A DNA stretch of 64,000 nucleotides from Pseudomonas syringae KCTC 12500. GTDB lineage: Bacteria; Pseudomonadota; Gammaproteobacteria; Pseudomonadales; Pseudomonadaceae. Each line of letters opens with the position of its first letter. The stretch's first letter is position 1. Positions 48,020 to 57,590 of the stretch are shown in pieces. The stretch is from assembly GCF_000507185.2 (NCBI RefSeq), contig NZ_AYTM02000002.1, positions 3,441,001-3,505,000 on the forward strand. The letters are read 5' to 3'. The position numbers and the translations under genes were made by a program. The notes beneath the pieces were generated by a model. It did no database searches. It was given only the letters and a program-made list of their open reading frames with translations, and was not told the origin of the DNA.

Positions 48020-49192
48020 ATGAGCCAGCCTTACAGTGCGCGCAGTCGCGCCATAGAACCTTTTCATGTCATGGCGCTACTGGCGCGTGCCAATGAATTG
48101 CAGGCGGCGGGTCATGATGTGATTCACCTTGAAATCGGCGAGCCCGATTTCACCACTGCGCAGCCCATCATTAAGGCTGGCCAGGCGGCACTGGCAGACG
48201 GCAAGACGCGTTACACCGCCGCGCGCGGCCTGCCGCAGCTGCGCGAGGCCATTGCTGGGTTTTACGCCCAGCGTTACGGCGTCGACATTGATCCTCAGCG
48301 CATTCTGGTCACGCCGGGTGGTTCAGGCGCGTTGTTGCTGACCAGCAGTCTACTGGTCGATCCGGGCAAGCACTGGTTGCTGGCCGACCCTGGCTACCCG
48401 TGCAATCGCCACTTTTTGCGTCTGATAGAAGGCGAGGCGCAGCTGGTGCCGGTAGGTCCCCAGGAGCGTTATCAACTGACCCCCGAGCTGGTGGCCAAGC
48501 ACTGGAACCAGAACAGTGTCGGCGCGCTGGTGGCATCGCCCGCCAACCCGACCGGCACTCTATTGAGTCGTGACGAACTGGCAGCCTTGTCTCAGGCATT
48601 GAAAGCCCGCAATGGCCACTTGGTGGTGGACGAGATCTATCACGGCCTGACCTACGGTGTGGACGCCAGCAGTGTGCTGGAGGTGGATAATGACGCTTTC
48701 GTCCTCAATAGCTTTTCAAAGTATTTCGGCATGACCGGGTGGCGTCTTGGCTGGCTGGTCGCGCCACAGGATGCGGTGGCCGATCTGGAAAAGCTGGCCC
48801 AGAACCTTTACATCAGCGCGCCGAGCATGGCACAACATGCTGCGCTCGCCTGCTTTGAGCCGCAGACGCTGGCCATACTCGAGCAACGGCGTGCCGAGTT
48901 CGGCCGCCGCCGTGACTTTCTGCTGCCAGCGCTGCGCGAACTGGGGTTCGGTATTGCCGTCGAGCCGGAAGGGGCCTTTTATTTGTATGCCGATATCTCC
49001 GCGTTTTGCGGTGATGCCTTTGCCTTTTGCCGGCACTTTCTGGAAACCGAGTACGTCGCCTTTACACCGGGGCTGGACTTTGGTCGTTTCCAGGCCGGGC
49101 ACCACGTGCGCTTTGCCTATACGCAAAGCCTGCCGCGCCTTGAACAGGCGGTCGAGCGAATCGCTCGCGGTTTGCGTAGCTGGGGCGTCTGA
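48020..49192 (+). CDS. pyridoxal-phosphate-dependent aminotransferase, class I/II
   Basis: A 390-residue fold-type I aminotransferase. It shows [17 protein letters not shown], the PLP-contact [24 protein letters not shown] with the PLP-binding Asp, and the Schiff-base Lys in [18 protein letters not shown] (about 235). The C-terminal Arg of the carboxylate site is in [10 protein letters not shown]. The substrate cannot be read; alanine or aspartate-like aminotransferases are the nearest. GGA precedes the ATG; the stop overlaps the sfsA ATG (TGATG). Confidence 0.92.
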   Translation: MSQPYSARSRAIEPFHVMALLARANELQAAGHDVIHLEIGEPDFTTAQPIIKAGQAALADGKTRYTAARGLPQLREAIAGFYAQRYGVDIDPQRILVTPGGSGALLLTSSLLVDPGKHWLLADPGYPCNRHFLRLIEGEAQLVPVGPQERYQLTPELVAKHWNQNSVGALVASPANPTGTLLSRDELAALSQALKARNGHLVVDEIYHGLTYGVDASSVLEVDNDAFVLNSFSKYFGMTGWRLGWLVAPQDAVADLEKLAQNLYISAPSMAQHAALACFEPQTLAILEQRRAEFGRRRDFLLPALRELGFGIAVEPEGAFYLYADISAFCGDAFAFCRHFLETEYVAFTPGLDFGRFQAGHHVRFAYTQSLPRLEQAVERIARGLRSWGV

Positions 49193-49905
49193 TGCGTTTT
49201 TCTCCGCAGCTTGAACAGGGTCGTCTGCTGGTGCGTTATAAGCGTTTTCTCGCTGATATCGAAACCGATAGCGGTGAGTTGCTGACCATTCACTGCCCTA
49301 ACACCGGTTCGATGCTCAACTGCATGATGCCCGGCGGGCGCGTGTGGTTCAGTCGCTCGAATGACCCCAAGCGCAAACTGCCTGGCACTTGGGAAATCAG
49401 CGAAACCCCGCAGGGTCGCCTGGCCTGTATCAATACCGGACGGGCCAATACGCTCGTTGACGAGGCCTTGCGCGCCGGGGTCATCAGCGAATTGACGGGG
49501 TTCACGGCGCTCAAGCGCGAGGTGGCCTACGGACAGGAAAAAAGCCGTGTGGACTTTCGTCTGGAGTACCCGGATGGCTACCTGTACCTGGAAGTGAAAA
49601 GTGTCACTTTGGGGTTCGATGGTTCCAGCGTGGCGGCATTCCCCGATGCGGTGACCCAGCGTGGCGCGCGGCACCTGCGCGAACTGGCGACGCTGGCGCG
49701 CGAAGGCGTGCGCGCCGTGCTGCTGTATTGCGTCAATCTCACCGGTATCGACGCTGTGCGGCCTGCGCAGGAGATTGATCCTGCCTACGCGGCGGCGTTG
49801 CGTGAAGCTATTGATGCCGGTGTGCAAATTCTTGCCTACGGTGCGCAACTGACGTCGGAAGAGATTTTTATCGACCGTCGCCTGCAGGTGCACGGACTGG
49901 ATTGA
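49192..49905 (+). CDS. sfsA: DNA/RNA nuclease SfsA (sugar fermentation stimulation protein homologue)
   Basis: A 237-residue SfsA. Family segments: [75 protein letters not shown] (nuclease-like E-x-K) and [16 protein letters not shown]. SfsA binds and may cleave DNA/RNA; its role in sugar use in E. coli is indirect. Translationally coupled with the aminotransferase. Confidence 0.94.
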   Translation: MRFSPQLEQGRLLVRYKRFLADIETDSGELLTIHCPNTGSMLNCMMPGGRVWFSRSNDPKRKLPGTWEISETPQGRLACINTGRANTLVDEALRAGVISELTGFTALKREVAYGQEKSRVDFRLEYPDGYLYLEVKSVTLGFDGSSVAAFPDAVTQRGARHLRELATLAREGVRAVLLYCVNLTGIDAVRPAQEIDPAYAAALREAIDAGVQILAYGAQLTSEEIFIDRRLQVHGLD

Positions 49906-49935
49906 GGCATCTGGCTACAGGCGGTTCAGACTCCG

Positions 49936-50265
49936 TCATGCCTCCAGATGCAGCGACACCCAGATGCCCTCGGCGTCTTCACGGCTTTTGATGACGGTCA
50001 AGGACTGGCCTTCGCAAGGCCCGGCAACGCATTCGCCGTTCTCGATCAGAAACAACGCCCCGTGCGTAGCGCACTGGATCAGGCTCGCACTGCTGTCCAG
50101 AAACTCATCGGGTTGCCATTCCAGGGGAATGCCGCGATGCGGGCAGCGGTTTTTGTAGACGAACACTTGGCCTTGGCGGCGCACGGCAAATAGCGCATGT
50201 TCGCCCAGCGCGAAGCCTTTGCTGTGGGCTTCGGGCAGGTGGCTTGAAGTGCAAAGGAATATCAA
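49936..50265 (-). CDS. Rieske 2Fe-2S domain protein
   Basis: A 109-residue protein consisting of one Rieske domain. The cluster ligands are CPHRG (Cys-X-His, about 41-45) and CATHG (Cys-X2-His, about 64-68). There is no catalytic oxygenase domain, so it would be a stand-alone ferredoxin or a scavenging protein. The frame begins with TTG at 50265, with GGAGG only 4 bases upstream; no ATG alternative upstream of the domain exists. Confidence 0.82.
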   Translation of the reverse strand: MIFLCTSSHLPEAHSKGFALGEHALFAVRRQGQVFVYKNRCPHRGIPLEWQPDEFLDSSASLIQCATHGALFLIENGECVAGPCEGQSLTVIKSREDAEGIWVSLHLEA

Positions 50266-50506
50266 GAAGCCTCCATAGGCCAGTTGTTAGAGGGCCCGTT
50301 TTAGGGTGCCAGTTTTCAGGGGCGATGCCTGATCGGACAAGTCTGGCATTTTCTTCGGATTGATGCGCTGCGTTACGTTGAAGTCATTACAGGGTACGTC
50401 GGTTCTTTCCTGTCTTTCTGTAGCTTTCGTCTCTAAGCGCATCGCCTACGCCTGTAGGCCTTGCAGCCATATATCGTCCGCTCATGTCTTGCAGAGCGGA
50501 AATACT

Positions 50507-51292
50507 ATGAAAGAGATGACAGCAGATGATGAGCGACTGGCGCGTCAGGTCATCGGGCTGCTTGAGCTGTTCGCCCTCAACACAGACGACACGGAGCAGC
50601 GCATTGTCGGCATCTGTCGGCGTGCATGTACGCCTGTGGGGCCGGTTGCCGCGGTCAGCGTCCAGCAACGTTTCGTGTGTCTGGCACGCACCACGCTGGA
50701 TCGCCTACAGGCTCGTCATATCAAGGTCGTCGCCGTGGTCAATTTCCCTCATGGCAGCAGCAATGTTCAGTCAGTCATCGCCCAGGTACGCGCTGCGCTG
50801 ATGGCTGGCGCGGATGAGATCGACGTCGTGTATCCCTTTCGCGCGTTGCTCGGCGGAGATCGGCAGCCCGGCTTGGCGATGATTTCGGCGTGTTCGGCTT
50901 TGTGTGCCGGGCAGGTCAGGCTTACCGCTACCCTTGAAACCGGTGACTTGCGTGACTCGCAAATGATCCTCGATGCGTGTCGCGATGCGATTGTTTCGGG
51001 CGCTGACTTCATCAAGACCAGCACGGGCAAGGCCGCCACGCATGTCACGCCGCAGGCTGCACGGATCATGCTGGAGTCCATTGCTGACGTAGGCGGACAA
51101 GTGGGGCTCAAGGTTGCAGGCGGGATCCGTACGTTCGACGAGGCGCATGTTTACATGGCACTGGTCCGCGCGCGATTTGGTCTGCAATGGATCAGCGCCG
51201 GACGTTTACGGCTGGGAGGATCGAGCTTGCTGGACGATTTGCTGGCAAGGCTCGGCCTGCTCGAATCCCATGGTGGCGGCGCTGGCTTTTGA
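50507..51292 (+). CDS. deoC: deoxyribose-phosphate aldolase DeoC
   Basis: A 261-residue class I aldolase that splits deoxyribose 5-phosphate to glyceraldehyde 3-phosphate and acetaldehyde. It has VAVVNFPHGSSN, DEIDVVYPFRALL with the conserved Asp, TATLETGDL, the Schiff-base Lys in ADFIKTSTGKAATH (about 170) and GLKVAGGIRTFDEA. An open frame reaches 49 codons further upstream, but the start 50507 gives the family length and has GCGGAA just upstream. It is convergent with the PrrF-like sRNA, with which it may share a terminator. Confidence 0.9.
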   Translation: MKEMTADDERLARQVIGLLELFALNTDDTEQRIVGICRRACTPVGPVAAVSVQQRFVCLARTTLDRLQARHIKVVAVVNFPHGSSNVQSVIAQVRAALMAGADEIDVVYPFRALLGGDRQPGLAMISACSALCAGQVRLTATLETGDLRDSQMILDACRDAIVSGADFIKTSTGKAATHVTPQAARIMLESIADVGGQVGLKVAGGIRTFDEAHVYMALVRARFGLQWISAGRLRLGGSSLLDDLLARLGLLESHGGGAGF

Positions 51293-51316
51293 ATGACCGG
51301 TGGTTTTGTGCCGGGC

Positions 51317-51429
51317 AAAAAAAGACCCGGCAAAGAGCCGGGTCAAAAACCGTGATTAGCCTGATGAGGAGATAATCTGAAAGTCCGAACCAAGGTCTTT
51401 CAGGCTACCGTCCAGTCTCGCGACCGGAT
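51317..51429 (-). ncRNA. prrF: PrrF-type iron-responsive small RNA
   Basis: The reverse strand from about 51429 gives roughly 113 nt: GGTCGCGAGACTGGACGGTA at the 5' part, then the seed-like core AGATTATCTCCTCATCAGG, and a terminator hairpin GACCCGGC-TCTTT-GCCGGGTC ending in seven T. This matches the conserved features and size of Pseudomonas PrrF (functional analogue of RyhB), which represses iron-rich proteins such as SodB. A Fur-like operator overlaps its promoter. Only one copy is seen here, unlike the tandem PrrF1/PrrF2 of P. aeruginosa. Confidence 0.85.
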
Positions 51430-51430
51430 G

Positions 51431-51463
51431 TGATAATCATAACGATTCTCATTTGTAAGTCAA
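51431..51463 (-). promoter_or_regulatory. Fur-regulated sigma-70 promoter of the sRNA
   Basis: On the reverse strand TTGACT (51458-51463) and TATGAT (51436-51441) are separated by 16 bases. The spacer and -10 overlap GAATCGTTATGATTATC, a good match to the Fur box (GATAATGATAATCATTATC) in this orientation. Confidence 0.82.
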
Positions 51464-51648
51464 CATTTCTTTTGGTGGCCCGGACGCCGGTTCCTGTGCC
51501 TGATTCAGCACGCATATGTGAGGGCTAAAAAGTGCTGAGCACAGCGAAGACCGGGTTGCGCATGCAAGAGAAGGGGGGCATGAAAAGAGTGCGATACATC
51601 GCCAGCCCGCTATGCATCGCGCATGCAGGCTGCAACGTTTTTGCGGTA

Positions 51649-52008
51649 TCAGTGGGTACGGTAGCGCAGGCGCGTGCCGAAATTCACCGACATCAGGATC
51701 TCGTCAGCCGAGAGTTCGGCCGGGAAGAACACCCCTGAAATCTGTGCGTGAGCGATGCTCGCACCTTCCATCGGCGTATTGCGCAGGTCGAGGCCGCGAA
51801 GGTCGGCAGAGCGAAAATAGGCGTCGGTGAAGTCGATGCCGGCTGTGTCCAGCTCGCGCAGGTCCAGCCCTCTGAAGTCGCCCCCGACCATGTCGATGGT
51901 GCCGGTTCGTGGTTTCTCTTGATTGAAACCTTCGACGTCATCTTTGCGCAGCAGCATATAAAGCGGTGAGTCGATCTGTTTGGGGTGGCTCATGATGGCC
52001 TCGGACAT
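51649..52008 (-). CDS. pentapeptide-repeat protein
   Basis: A 119-residue protein. The middle (about 43-90) has five-residue repeats of the A(D/N)LXX type: GGDFRGLDLRELDTAGIDF, then DAYFRSADLRGLDLRNT. Such segments fold as a right-handed beta-helix. The N-terminus (SHPKQIDSPLYMLLRKDDVE) has a short unique region. Function unknown; some relatives act on gyrase. An in-frame ATG at 51993 is an alternative start. It is divergent from the sRNA promoter region; the 219 bases between hold no gene. Confidence 0.75.
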   Translation of the reverse strand: MSEAIMSHPKQIDSPLYMLLRKDDVEGFNQEKPRTGTIDMVGGDFRGLDLRELDTAGIDFTDAYFRSADLRGLDLRNTPMEGASIAHAQISGVFFPAELSADEILMSVNFGTRLRYRTH

Positions 52009-52093
52009 GTCGTTGCGTTGGAATTATGGCGCCAGTATATCGCCATCATCTTGAGGCCGTGAAGCATTAACCGCTCAACGGCCATGCGTCTGT

Positions 52094-53632
52094 TTAAAGG
52101 CCCGGCAGGCGCTGACGCAGGTTGTCGATAAGGCCGTCCAAGTCGCTGCTGACGTTGGTTGCAACCTGCTTGCTGCGCAGGATTTCGTCGGCGCCTAGCG
52201 GCTCGCGACTGGCCTGCTGCGCCTCGATGACTTCCAGTGTGGCGTCGGAGGGGTCGTTGTTCTGTGCCTGACGCTGCGCAAGCCAGCCAGCGATCACTGC
52301 CTGTGGTGCTTCGCAATCCAGAATCAGGAACGGCACACCGGTGTTTTCCGCAATCTTTGCCGCCGCATCGCGTTGCTCGCGCTTCAGGTAGGTCGCATCG
52401 ATTACCACCGAGAAGCCCGCGCGCAGGGTTGCGGAGGCCAGCTCATGCAGGCGGGCATAAGTTGCGCTGCTGGCTTGCGCGTCATACAGATCCTGGCCCT
52501 GGCCGGCAAACAAGCGCTTTCGCTCTACGTCCGAGCGCAGGCGGATGGCGCCCAGCGATTCCACCAGACGCATTGCTACGTGGCTTTTGCCGACGGCAGA
52601 GACACCATGGGTAATCGTCAGAAACGGCGAAGGGATAGCGCTGTAGCTCTCGGCCAGATTGGCATAATTGCGGTACTGACGAAGCGTCGCCGCGCGCTGC
52701 AAACCGTCGGCATTGGCCGGCTGGGTAAACAGTGCCACCTTGGCGCGTACCATTGCGCGATAAGCCTTGTAGAAGTTCAACAGCTCAAGGCCTGCGTAGT
52801 CGCCGGTGACTTCCAGATACTGACTGATCAAGCGCCGCGACAGCGATTTCAGGCCACGGTCCTCAAGGTCCATTGCCAGAAAGCCGATGTCGGCGTAGAC
52901 GTCGGTCTTGCGGAACGGCTCGTTGAACTCGATGCAGTCGAACAGTACGACCTTGCCGTCAATCACCGTTGCGTTGCCCAGATGGATGTCGCCATGGCAT
53001 TCACGGATGAACCCGTCGGCCTTGCGGTGAGCCAGCAGCGGCCTGAGTCGCGCAAAGCTCGACTCTGCCCACGCCTGCAGGGCATCAAGCTGTGCCAGGT
53101 CGGATTTTTCGCTGAGCAGCGGGCGAATCTGCTCGAAATTCTGTACCACCGGGGCCATCACGCTGTCAGGCGAGCCGAGTTCGCTTTCGGCCCCGACCTG
53201 CGGTGAGGTCAGGTGAAAGCCGGCAATCTGGCTCGCCAGTTCGTCGATGTGCGCAGTCGTCACTTCACCGTTGGCCTGCAGCGTGCTCAGCAGACCATCC
53301 TGCGAGAACTGCTTCATCTTCAGCGCGTACTCGATGGCTTCGCCGTCGCCGCCCAGTTGTGGCGCGTTCTCTGTGCCAGTGATCGGCAGGACTTCGATGT
53401 AGAGGTCGTCGGTCAGACGCTGATTCAGGCGCAACTCTTCTTCGCAGAAATGCTTGCGCAGGGCCAGCGTGGTGAAATCCAGAAAGCCGAAGTTCATCGG
53501 TTTTTTGAATTTGTAGGCATACGGACCCGTCAGCAGCACCCAGGAAATGTGCGTTTCGATGACCTGGAAACTCTCCACCGGATGGGGGAAGAGGGCAGGG
53601 TTCTGCAGGGCAGCAATCAAAGACTGGCTCAC
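52094..53632 (-). CDS. bifunctional kinase-like / P-loop NTPase fusion
   Basis: A 512-residue protein. The N-terminal part (about 1-330) is an aminoglycoside-phosphotransferase-like fold with Brenner-type motif ECHGDIHLGNATV and the metal-binding FDCIEFNEPFRKTDVYAD. The C-terminal part (about 335-512) is a P-loop kinase with Walker A HGVSAVGKSHVAMRL and IRLRSDVERKRLFAG, as in Pseudomonas proteins annotated as bifunctional AAA/APH. The frame opens 104 codons upstream, but GTG at 53632 has GAAGGA nearby and begins the conserved sequence SQSLIAALQN. It is divergent from mrcB. Confidence 0.82.
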   Translation of the reverse strand: MSQSLIAALQNPALFPHPVESFQVIETHISWVLLTGPYAYKFKKPMNFGFLDFTTLALRKHFCEEELRLNQRLTDDLYIEVLPITGTENAPQLGGDGEAIEYALKMKQFSQDGLLSTLQANGEVTTAHIDELASQIAGFHLTSPQVGAESELGSPDSVMAPVVQNFEQIRPLLSEKSDLAQLDALQAWAESSFARLRPLLAHRKADGFIRECHGDIHLGNATVIDGKVVLFDCIEFNEPFRKTDVYADIGFLAMDLEDRGLKSLSRRLISQYLEVTGDYAGLELLNFYKAYRAMVRAKVALFTQPANADGLQRAATLRQYRNYANLAESYSAIPSPFLTITHGVSAVGKSHVAMRLVESLGAIRLRSDVERKRLFAGQGQDLYDAQASSATYARLHELASATLRAGFSVVIDATYLKREQRDAAAKIAENTGVPFLILDCEAPQAVIAGWLAQRQAQNNDPSDATLEVIEAQQASREPLGADEILRSKQVATNVSSDLDGLIDNLRQRLPGL

Positions 53633-53762
53633 GGTCGATCCTTCAGGAATGTGTTCAAAATGTAAGTACACGATGCTGCCATTATGGCCGCTTGGCGCGA
53701 GGCTGCAAACCGCTGGCTCGGGCGTCTGTCGATCCTCGGTAAAGTGCGTATAATCCGCGCCC

Positions 53763-56084
53763 ATGACTCGATCCCGTACCTCTCGTTCTGCAAAAAAACA
53801 ACCTCCCCGCAGCCTTAACAAGTGGCTGGGCTGGGCGTTGAAGCTCGGTATTGTCGGCCTGGTTCTGCTCGGCGGCCTGGCCATATATCTCGATGCAATC
53901 GTCCAGGAAAAATTCTCCGGCAAGCGCTGGACCATCCCGGCCAAGGTCTATGCACGGCCGCTGGAGCTGTTCGTTGGACAGAAGCTGAGCCGTGATGACT
54001 TTCTCATCGAACTGGACGCCTTGGGCTATCGCCGCGAAAGCGTGGCGAACGGCCCCGGTGCCGCAGCGGTGAACGGCAATACCGTCGACCTCAACACGCG
54101 TGGTTTTCAGTTCTACGAAGGCACTGACGCAGCGCAGCAGGTGCGCGTGCGCTTTTCCGGTGACTACGTAGCTGACTTGTCTTCGGGCAATGGTGCAAAG
54201 CTTGCGGTGGCGCGGCTTGAGCCGTTGCTGATCGGCGGCCTGTACCCGAAGAACCTGGAAGACCGGATTCTGATCAAGCTGGATCAGGCGCCGCCCTATC
54301 TGCTCGACGGGCTGGTAGCGGTCGAGGACCGGGATTTCTATCACCACTTCGGCGTGTCGCCCAAGTCCATTGCCCGGGCGATCTGGGTCAATACCTCGCA
54401 GGGGCAGATGCGCCAGGGCGGCAGTACGCTGACCCAGCAGTTGGTCAAGAACTTCTACCTGACCAACGAACGCAGCCTGACCCGCAAGCTGACCGAAGCC
54501 ATGATGGCCGTTTTGCTGGAGATCCATTACAGCAAGCAGGAAATCCTCGAGGCCTATCTCAACGAAGTGTTCGTCGGGCAGGACGGCCAGCGTGCTGTTC
54601 ACGGTTTCGGTCTGGCCAGTCAGTATTTCTTCAGCCAGCCGCTGTCCGAACTGAAAATCCATCAGGTGGCGATGCTGGTCGGTCTGGTCAAAGGGCCGTC
54701 CTTCTACAACCCGCGGCGCAATCCGGAGCGTGCTCTGGAGCGTCGTAATCTGGTGCTCGACCTGTTCGAGCAGCAGGGCGTCGCCACGCCGGAAGTGGTT
54801 GCCGCTGCGAAGAAAATGCCACTGGGTGTGACCAAGACCGGGACCCTCGCCGACAGCTCGTTCCCGGCGTTCCTCGATCTGGTCAAGCGTCAGCTGCGCG
54901 AAGACTATCGCGACGAAGACTTGACCGAAGAAGGGCTGCGGATCTTTACCAGTTTCGATCCGATCCTGCAGATGAAGTCCCAGGCTGCCATGGACGATAC
55001 GTTCAAGAAGCTCGCCGGGCGCAAGGGTTCTGATGAGGTGGAGTCGGCCATGGTCGTCACCAACCCGGAAACCGGCGAAGTGCAGGCGTTGATCGGTGGG
55101 CGTGAGGCCGGGTTCTCGGGCTTCAACCGGGCGATCGACGCGGTTCGGCCGATCGGCTCGCTGGTCAAGCCGGCTATCTACCTGACGGCACTCGAACGGC
55201 CAAGCCAGTACACCTTGACCAGTTGGATCGCCGACGAACTGTTCCAGGTCAAGGGCGCCGATGGCCAGATCTGGAAACCGCAGAACTACGATCACAAGTC
55301 ACACGGCAATATCTTCCTGTATCAGGGGCTGGCGCATTCTTACAACTTGTCGACCGCCAAGCTGGGTCTTGAGCTGGGCATTCCAAACGTGTTCAAGACG
55401 CTGGCCAAGCTGGGTGTGACGCGCGAATGGCCGACCTATCCGTCGATGCTGCTGGGTGCGGGTGGCTTGAGTCCGATGGAAGTGGCCACCATGTATCAGA
55501 CCATCGCCAGCGGCGGGTTCAATACGCCGATGCGTGGTATTCGCAGCGTGCTCACCGCTGAAGGCGAGCCGCTCAAGCGTTATCCGTTCCAGATTGAACA
55601 GCGCTTCGATCCGGGTGCCATATACCTGGTGCAGAATGCGATGCAGCGGGTCATGCGCGAAGGTACGGGCAAATCTGTTTACAACGTGTTGCCGAGCTCG
55701 TTGAATCTGGCGGGCAAGACCGGCACCAGTAACGACTCGCGCGACAGCTGGTTTGCCGGGTTCAGTCAGGACCTGCTGGCCGTTGTGTGGATGGGGCGCG
55801 ACGACAACGGCAAGACACCGTTTACCGGTGCCACCGGTGCCCTGCAGGTCTGGACCAGTTTCATGCGCAAGGCTGGTCCGCTGCCGCTGGACATGGCGAT
55901 GCCGGACAACGTCGTTCAGGCGTGGGTCGATGCGCAGACCGGTCAGGGTTCGGATGCAAGCTGCCCGAATGCCGTGCAGATGCCGTATATTCGCGGCAGT
56001 GAGCCCCAGCCTGGCGCGACATGCGGCGGCGCTCCGGCACCTGCCACTGAGGTGATGGACTGGGTCAAGGGTTGGTTGAACTAG
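53763..56084 (+). CDS. mrcB: penicillin-binding protein 1B (bifunctional transglycosylase/transpeptidase)
   Basis: A 773-residue class A PBP, called PonB in Pseudomonas. A cytoplasmic Arg/Lys tail, one membrane helix (about 24-45), a UB2H-like region (about 55-140), a GT51 glycosyltransferase with VAVEDRDFYHHFGVSP and GGSTLTQQLVKNFYL, and a transpeptidase with the serine motif GSLVKPAIYLT, SYNLSTAKLG and KTGTSNDSRDSW. It polymerises and cross-links peptidoglycan. lpoP follows after 17 bases, in keeping with its activator role. Confidence 0.97.
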   Translation: MTRSRTSRSAKKQPPRSLNKWLGWALKLGIVGLVLLGGLAIYLDAIVQEKFSGKRWTIPAKVYARPLELFVGQKLSRDDFLIELDALGYRRESVANGPGAAAVNGNTVDLNTRGFQFYEGTDAAQQVRVRFSGDYVADLSSGNGAKLAVARLEPLLIGGLYPKNLEDRILIKLDQAPPYLLDGLVAVEDRDFYHHFGVSPKSIARAIWVNTSQGQMRQGGSTLTQQLVKNFYLTNERSLTRKLTEAMMAVLLEIHYSKQEILEAYLNEVFVGQDGQRAVHGFGLASQYFFSQPLSELKIHQVAMLVGLVKGPSFYNPRRNPERALERRNLVLDLFEQQGVATPEVVAAAKKMPLGVTKTGTLADSSFPAFLDLVKRQLREDYRDEDLTEEGLRIFTSFDPILQMKSQAAMDDTFKKLAGRKGSDEVESAMVVTNPETGEVQALIGGREAGFSGFNRAIDAVRPIGSLVKPAIYLTALERPSQYTLTSWIADELFQVKGADGQIWKPQNYDHKSHGNIFLYQGLAHSYNLSTAKLGLELGIPNVFKTLAKLGVTREWPTYPSMLLGAGGLSPMEVATMYQTIASGGFNTPMRGIRSVLTAEGEPLKRYPFQIEQRFDPGAIYLVQNAMQRVMREGTGKSVYNVLPSSLNLAGKTGTSNDSRDSWFAGFSQDLLAVVWMGRDDNGKTPFTGATGALQVWTSFMRKAGPLPLDMAMPDNVVQAWVDAQTGQGSDASCPNAVQMPYIRGSEPQPGATCGGAPAPATEVMDWVKGWLN

Positions 56085-56101
56085 GCAATCGAGGTTTTGA
56101 A

Positions 56102-56833
56102 GTGAATAAATGGTGGATTCCAGCTTTAACGGCACTGGCCTTGCTGAACGGCTGCGCCAGTGTGGAACGCGGCTCGATTCCGGTCGTGGATTCGAGCTCC
56201 AAGGTGTCCAACGGCGAACGTGCGGCAGCTTCGCGTCGCACCAACACCGCTCCGGTGCAACAGCAGCCGCAAGCTGTACCGCAGGACTCGGGCGTGGTGG
56301 TGATGGTGCCGGGCGCGGGTGGCGCCGATGCAGGACAGAGTTATTCTGCGCCCGCCAGTCAGGCACCGTTCAGTGTCAACACTCCGCCTGTCGATGCGGC
56401 CCCGGTTAACCAGGCCCCAGTCAGTCAGGCTCCCGCGAACAACAGTTACAGCATGCCGGCCGCCTCTGCCCCGACCGGAATTCCGTCCAGCGGTGGCGGT
56501 CTGTCAGAGGACGAGCAACTTGACGGGCCCGTACTGGCATTGCTGACCACTGCACAGCAACAGCAGACCAGTGGCGATCTCAACGGCGCGTCGTCCAGTC
56601 TCGAGCGTGCGCAGCGGGTTGCACCGCGCGAGCCGCAAGTGCTTTATCGTCTGGCTCAGGTGCGTCTGGCTCAGGGCGATGCAGCCCAGGCCGAGCAACT
56701 AGCACGTCGTGGTCTGACTTACGCCAACGGGCGCACCAGCCTTCAGGCCAGTCTGTGGGGATTGATCGCTCAGTCACGCGAAAAGCAAGGTGATGCGGCC
56801 GGTGCTGCCCTGGCTCGTCAAAAGGCTCGCTGA
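56102..56833 (+). CDS. lpoP: outer-membrane lipoprotein LpoP, putative PBP1b activator
   Basis: A 243-residue lipoprotein. The GTG start at 56102 has GAGG upstream and gives a signal peptide NKWWIPALTALALLNGC with lipobox LNGC; Ala follows the modified Cys. A long Pro/Ala/Gln/Ser spacer (about 40-145) leads to a C-terminal tetratricopeptide domain (LTTAQQQQTSGDLNGASSSL, then AQRVAPREPQVLYRLAQVRL). In P. aeruginosa a TPR lipoprotein next to ponB, LpoP, activates PBP1b. Position and architecture agree; the symbol is by synteny. Confidence 0.88.
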   Translation: MNKWWIPALTALALLNGCASVERGSIPVVDSSSKVSNGERAAASRRTNTAPVQQQPQAVPQDSGVVVMVPGAGGADAGQSYSAPASQAPFSVNTPPVDAAPVNQAPVSQAPANNSYSMPAASAPTGIPSSGGGLSEDEQLDGPVLALLTTAQQQQTSGDLNGASSSLERAQRVAPREPQVLYRLAQVRLAQGDAAQAEQLARRGLTYANGRTSLQASLWGLIAQSREKQGDAAGAALARQKAR

Positions 56834-57162
56834 TGGACGGACGTTTGCCTGAGGTTGCCGAGCAACTGTTGTTGATAGAGCGCGAGTTGCGCTTGCTGGG
56901 TTGGTGGGATGCGACACCGCCCAGCGAGCAGGCGCTCGCCAGTCAGGAACCGTTCAGCGTCGATACCCTGGAGTTCGCCCAGTGGCTGCAATGGATTTTC
57001 CTGCCGCGCATGAAGGTCATTCTTGAGCGCAACCTGCCATTGCCCAATGCCTCGGGCATTCTGGAAATGGCCGAGATGGTTTATGCCGGGTGCATGACTG
57101 AAACCCGGCAACTGCAAGCGCATCTGGCGCGGTTTGACCAGCTGATCACAGCAGCTCGCTGA
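56833..57162 (+). CDS. YqcC family protein
   Basis: A 109-residue cytoplasmic protein of the YqcC family (LPEVAEQLLLIERELRLLGWW at about 4-24, then TLEFAQWLQWIFLPRMK). All-helical; in E. coli it neighbours truC, but no function is established. Its ATG overlaps the lpoP stop (TGATGG), so the mrcB-lpoP-yqcC genes are co-translated. Confidence 0.86.
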   Translation: MDGRLPEVAEQLLLIERELRLLGWWDATPPSEQALASQEPFSVDTLEFAQWLQWIFLPRMKVILERNLPLPNASGILEMAEMVYAGCMTETRQLQAHLARFDQLITAAR

Positions 57163-57173
57163 TCGGCGCGCTT

Positions 57174-57590
57174 CTAGCGGCAGTATTCGCTGATAGCCCT
57201 GTTGGTTTCTTCGATACGCGTCTTGCGGTTCTCATCCGTAAGACGCTTTGATTCGCCTCCAACCTGCTCGCGCACGCGCGGATTGTTCTGCAACTGCGCA
57301 AGATTGGTGCGCAACGTCTCGCAATTTTCCGCGCGCTTGGCTTCCTGAGCCTTCACCTGGCTTTTGACTTTCTGGTCAATCTCGCGTTGCTGCGCAGCCC
57401 CATCGTCCGCTGGCATGCCCGGCGCGGCAGCGGGTGGCGGTGTCTGCACATTGATTTCCTGCACCGGCTGGCCAGTGGGCGGCTGGGCATCAAAGTGCGT
57501 CACGCCCTGGGCATCCACCCACTTGTAGATCGAAGCGGCCTGGCTGGTTGCGCTGATGGCCAGCGCGGCGGCGAGAATCATCCAATGCAT
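57174..57590 (-). CDS. DUF4124 domain-containing protein
   Basis: A 138-residue secreted protein. An N-terminal signal peptide (MHWMILAAALAISATSQAA) is followed by the DUF4124 motif SIYKWVDAQGVTHFDAQPP (about 20-38), a Pro/Ala-rich stretch and a C-terminal coiled-coil region rich in Glu, Arg and Gln. DUF4124 proteins are common in gammaproteobacteria and have no known activity. It is convergent with yqcC. Confidence 0.8.
   Translation of the reverse strand: MHWMILAAALAISATSQAASIYKWVDAQGVTHFDAQPPTGQPVQEINVQTPPPAAAPGMPADDGAAQQREIDQKVKSQVKAQEAKRAENCETLRTNLAQLQNNPRVREQVGGESKRLTDENRKTRIEETNRAISEYCR

Noticed and set aside
51532..51738. 68-residue plus-strand frame after the Fur-type promoter
   Set aside because: The promoter points the other way; the frame runs into the antisense of the pentapeptide gene and has no family signature.
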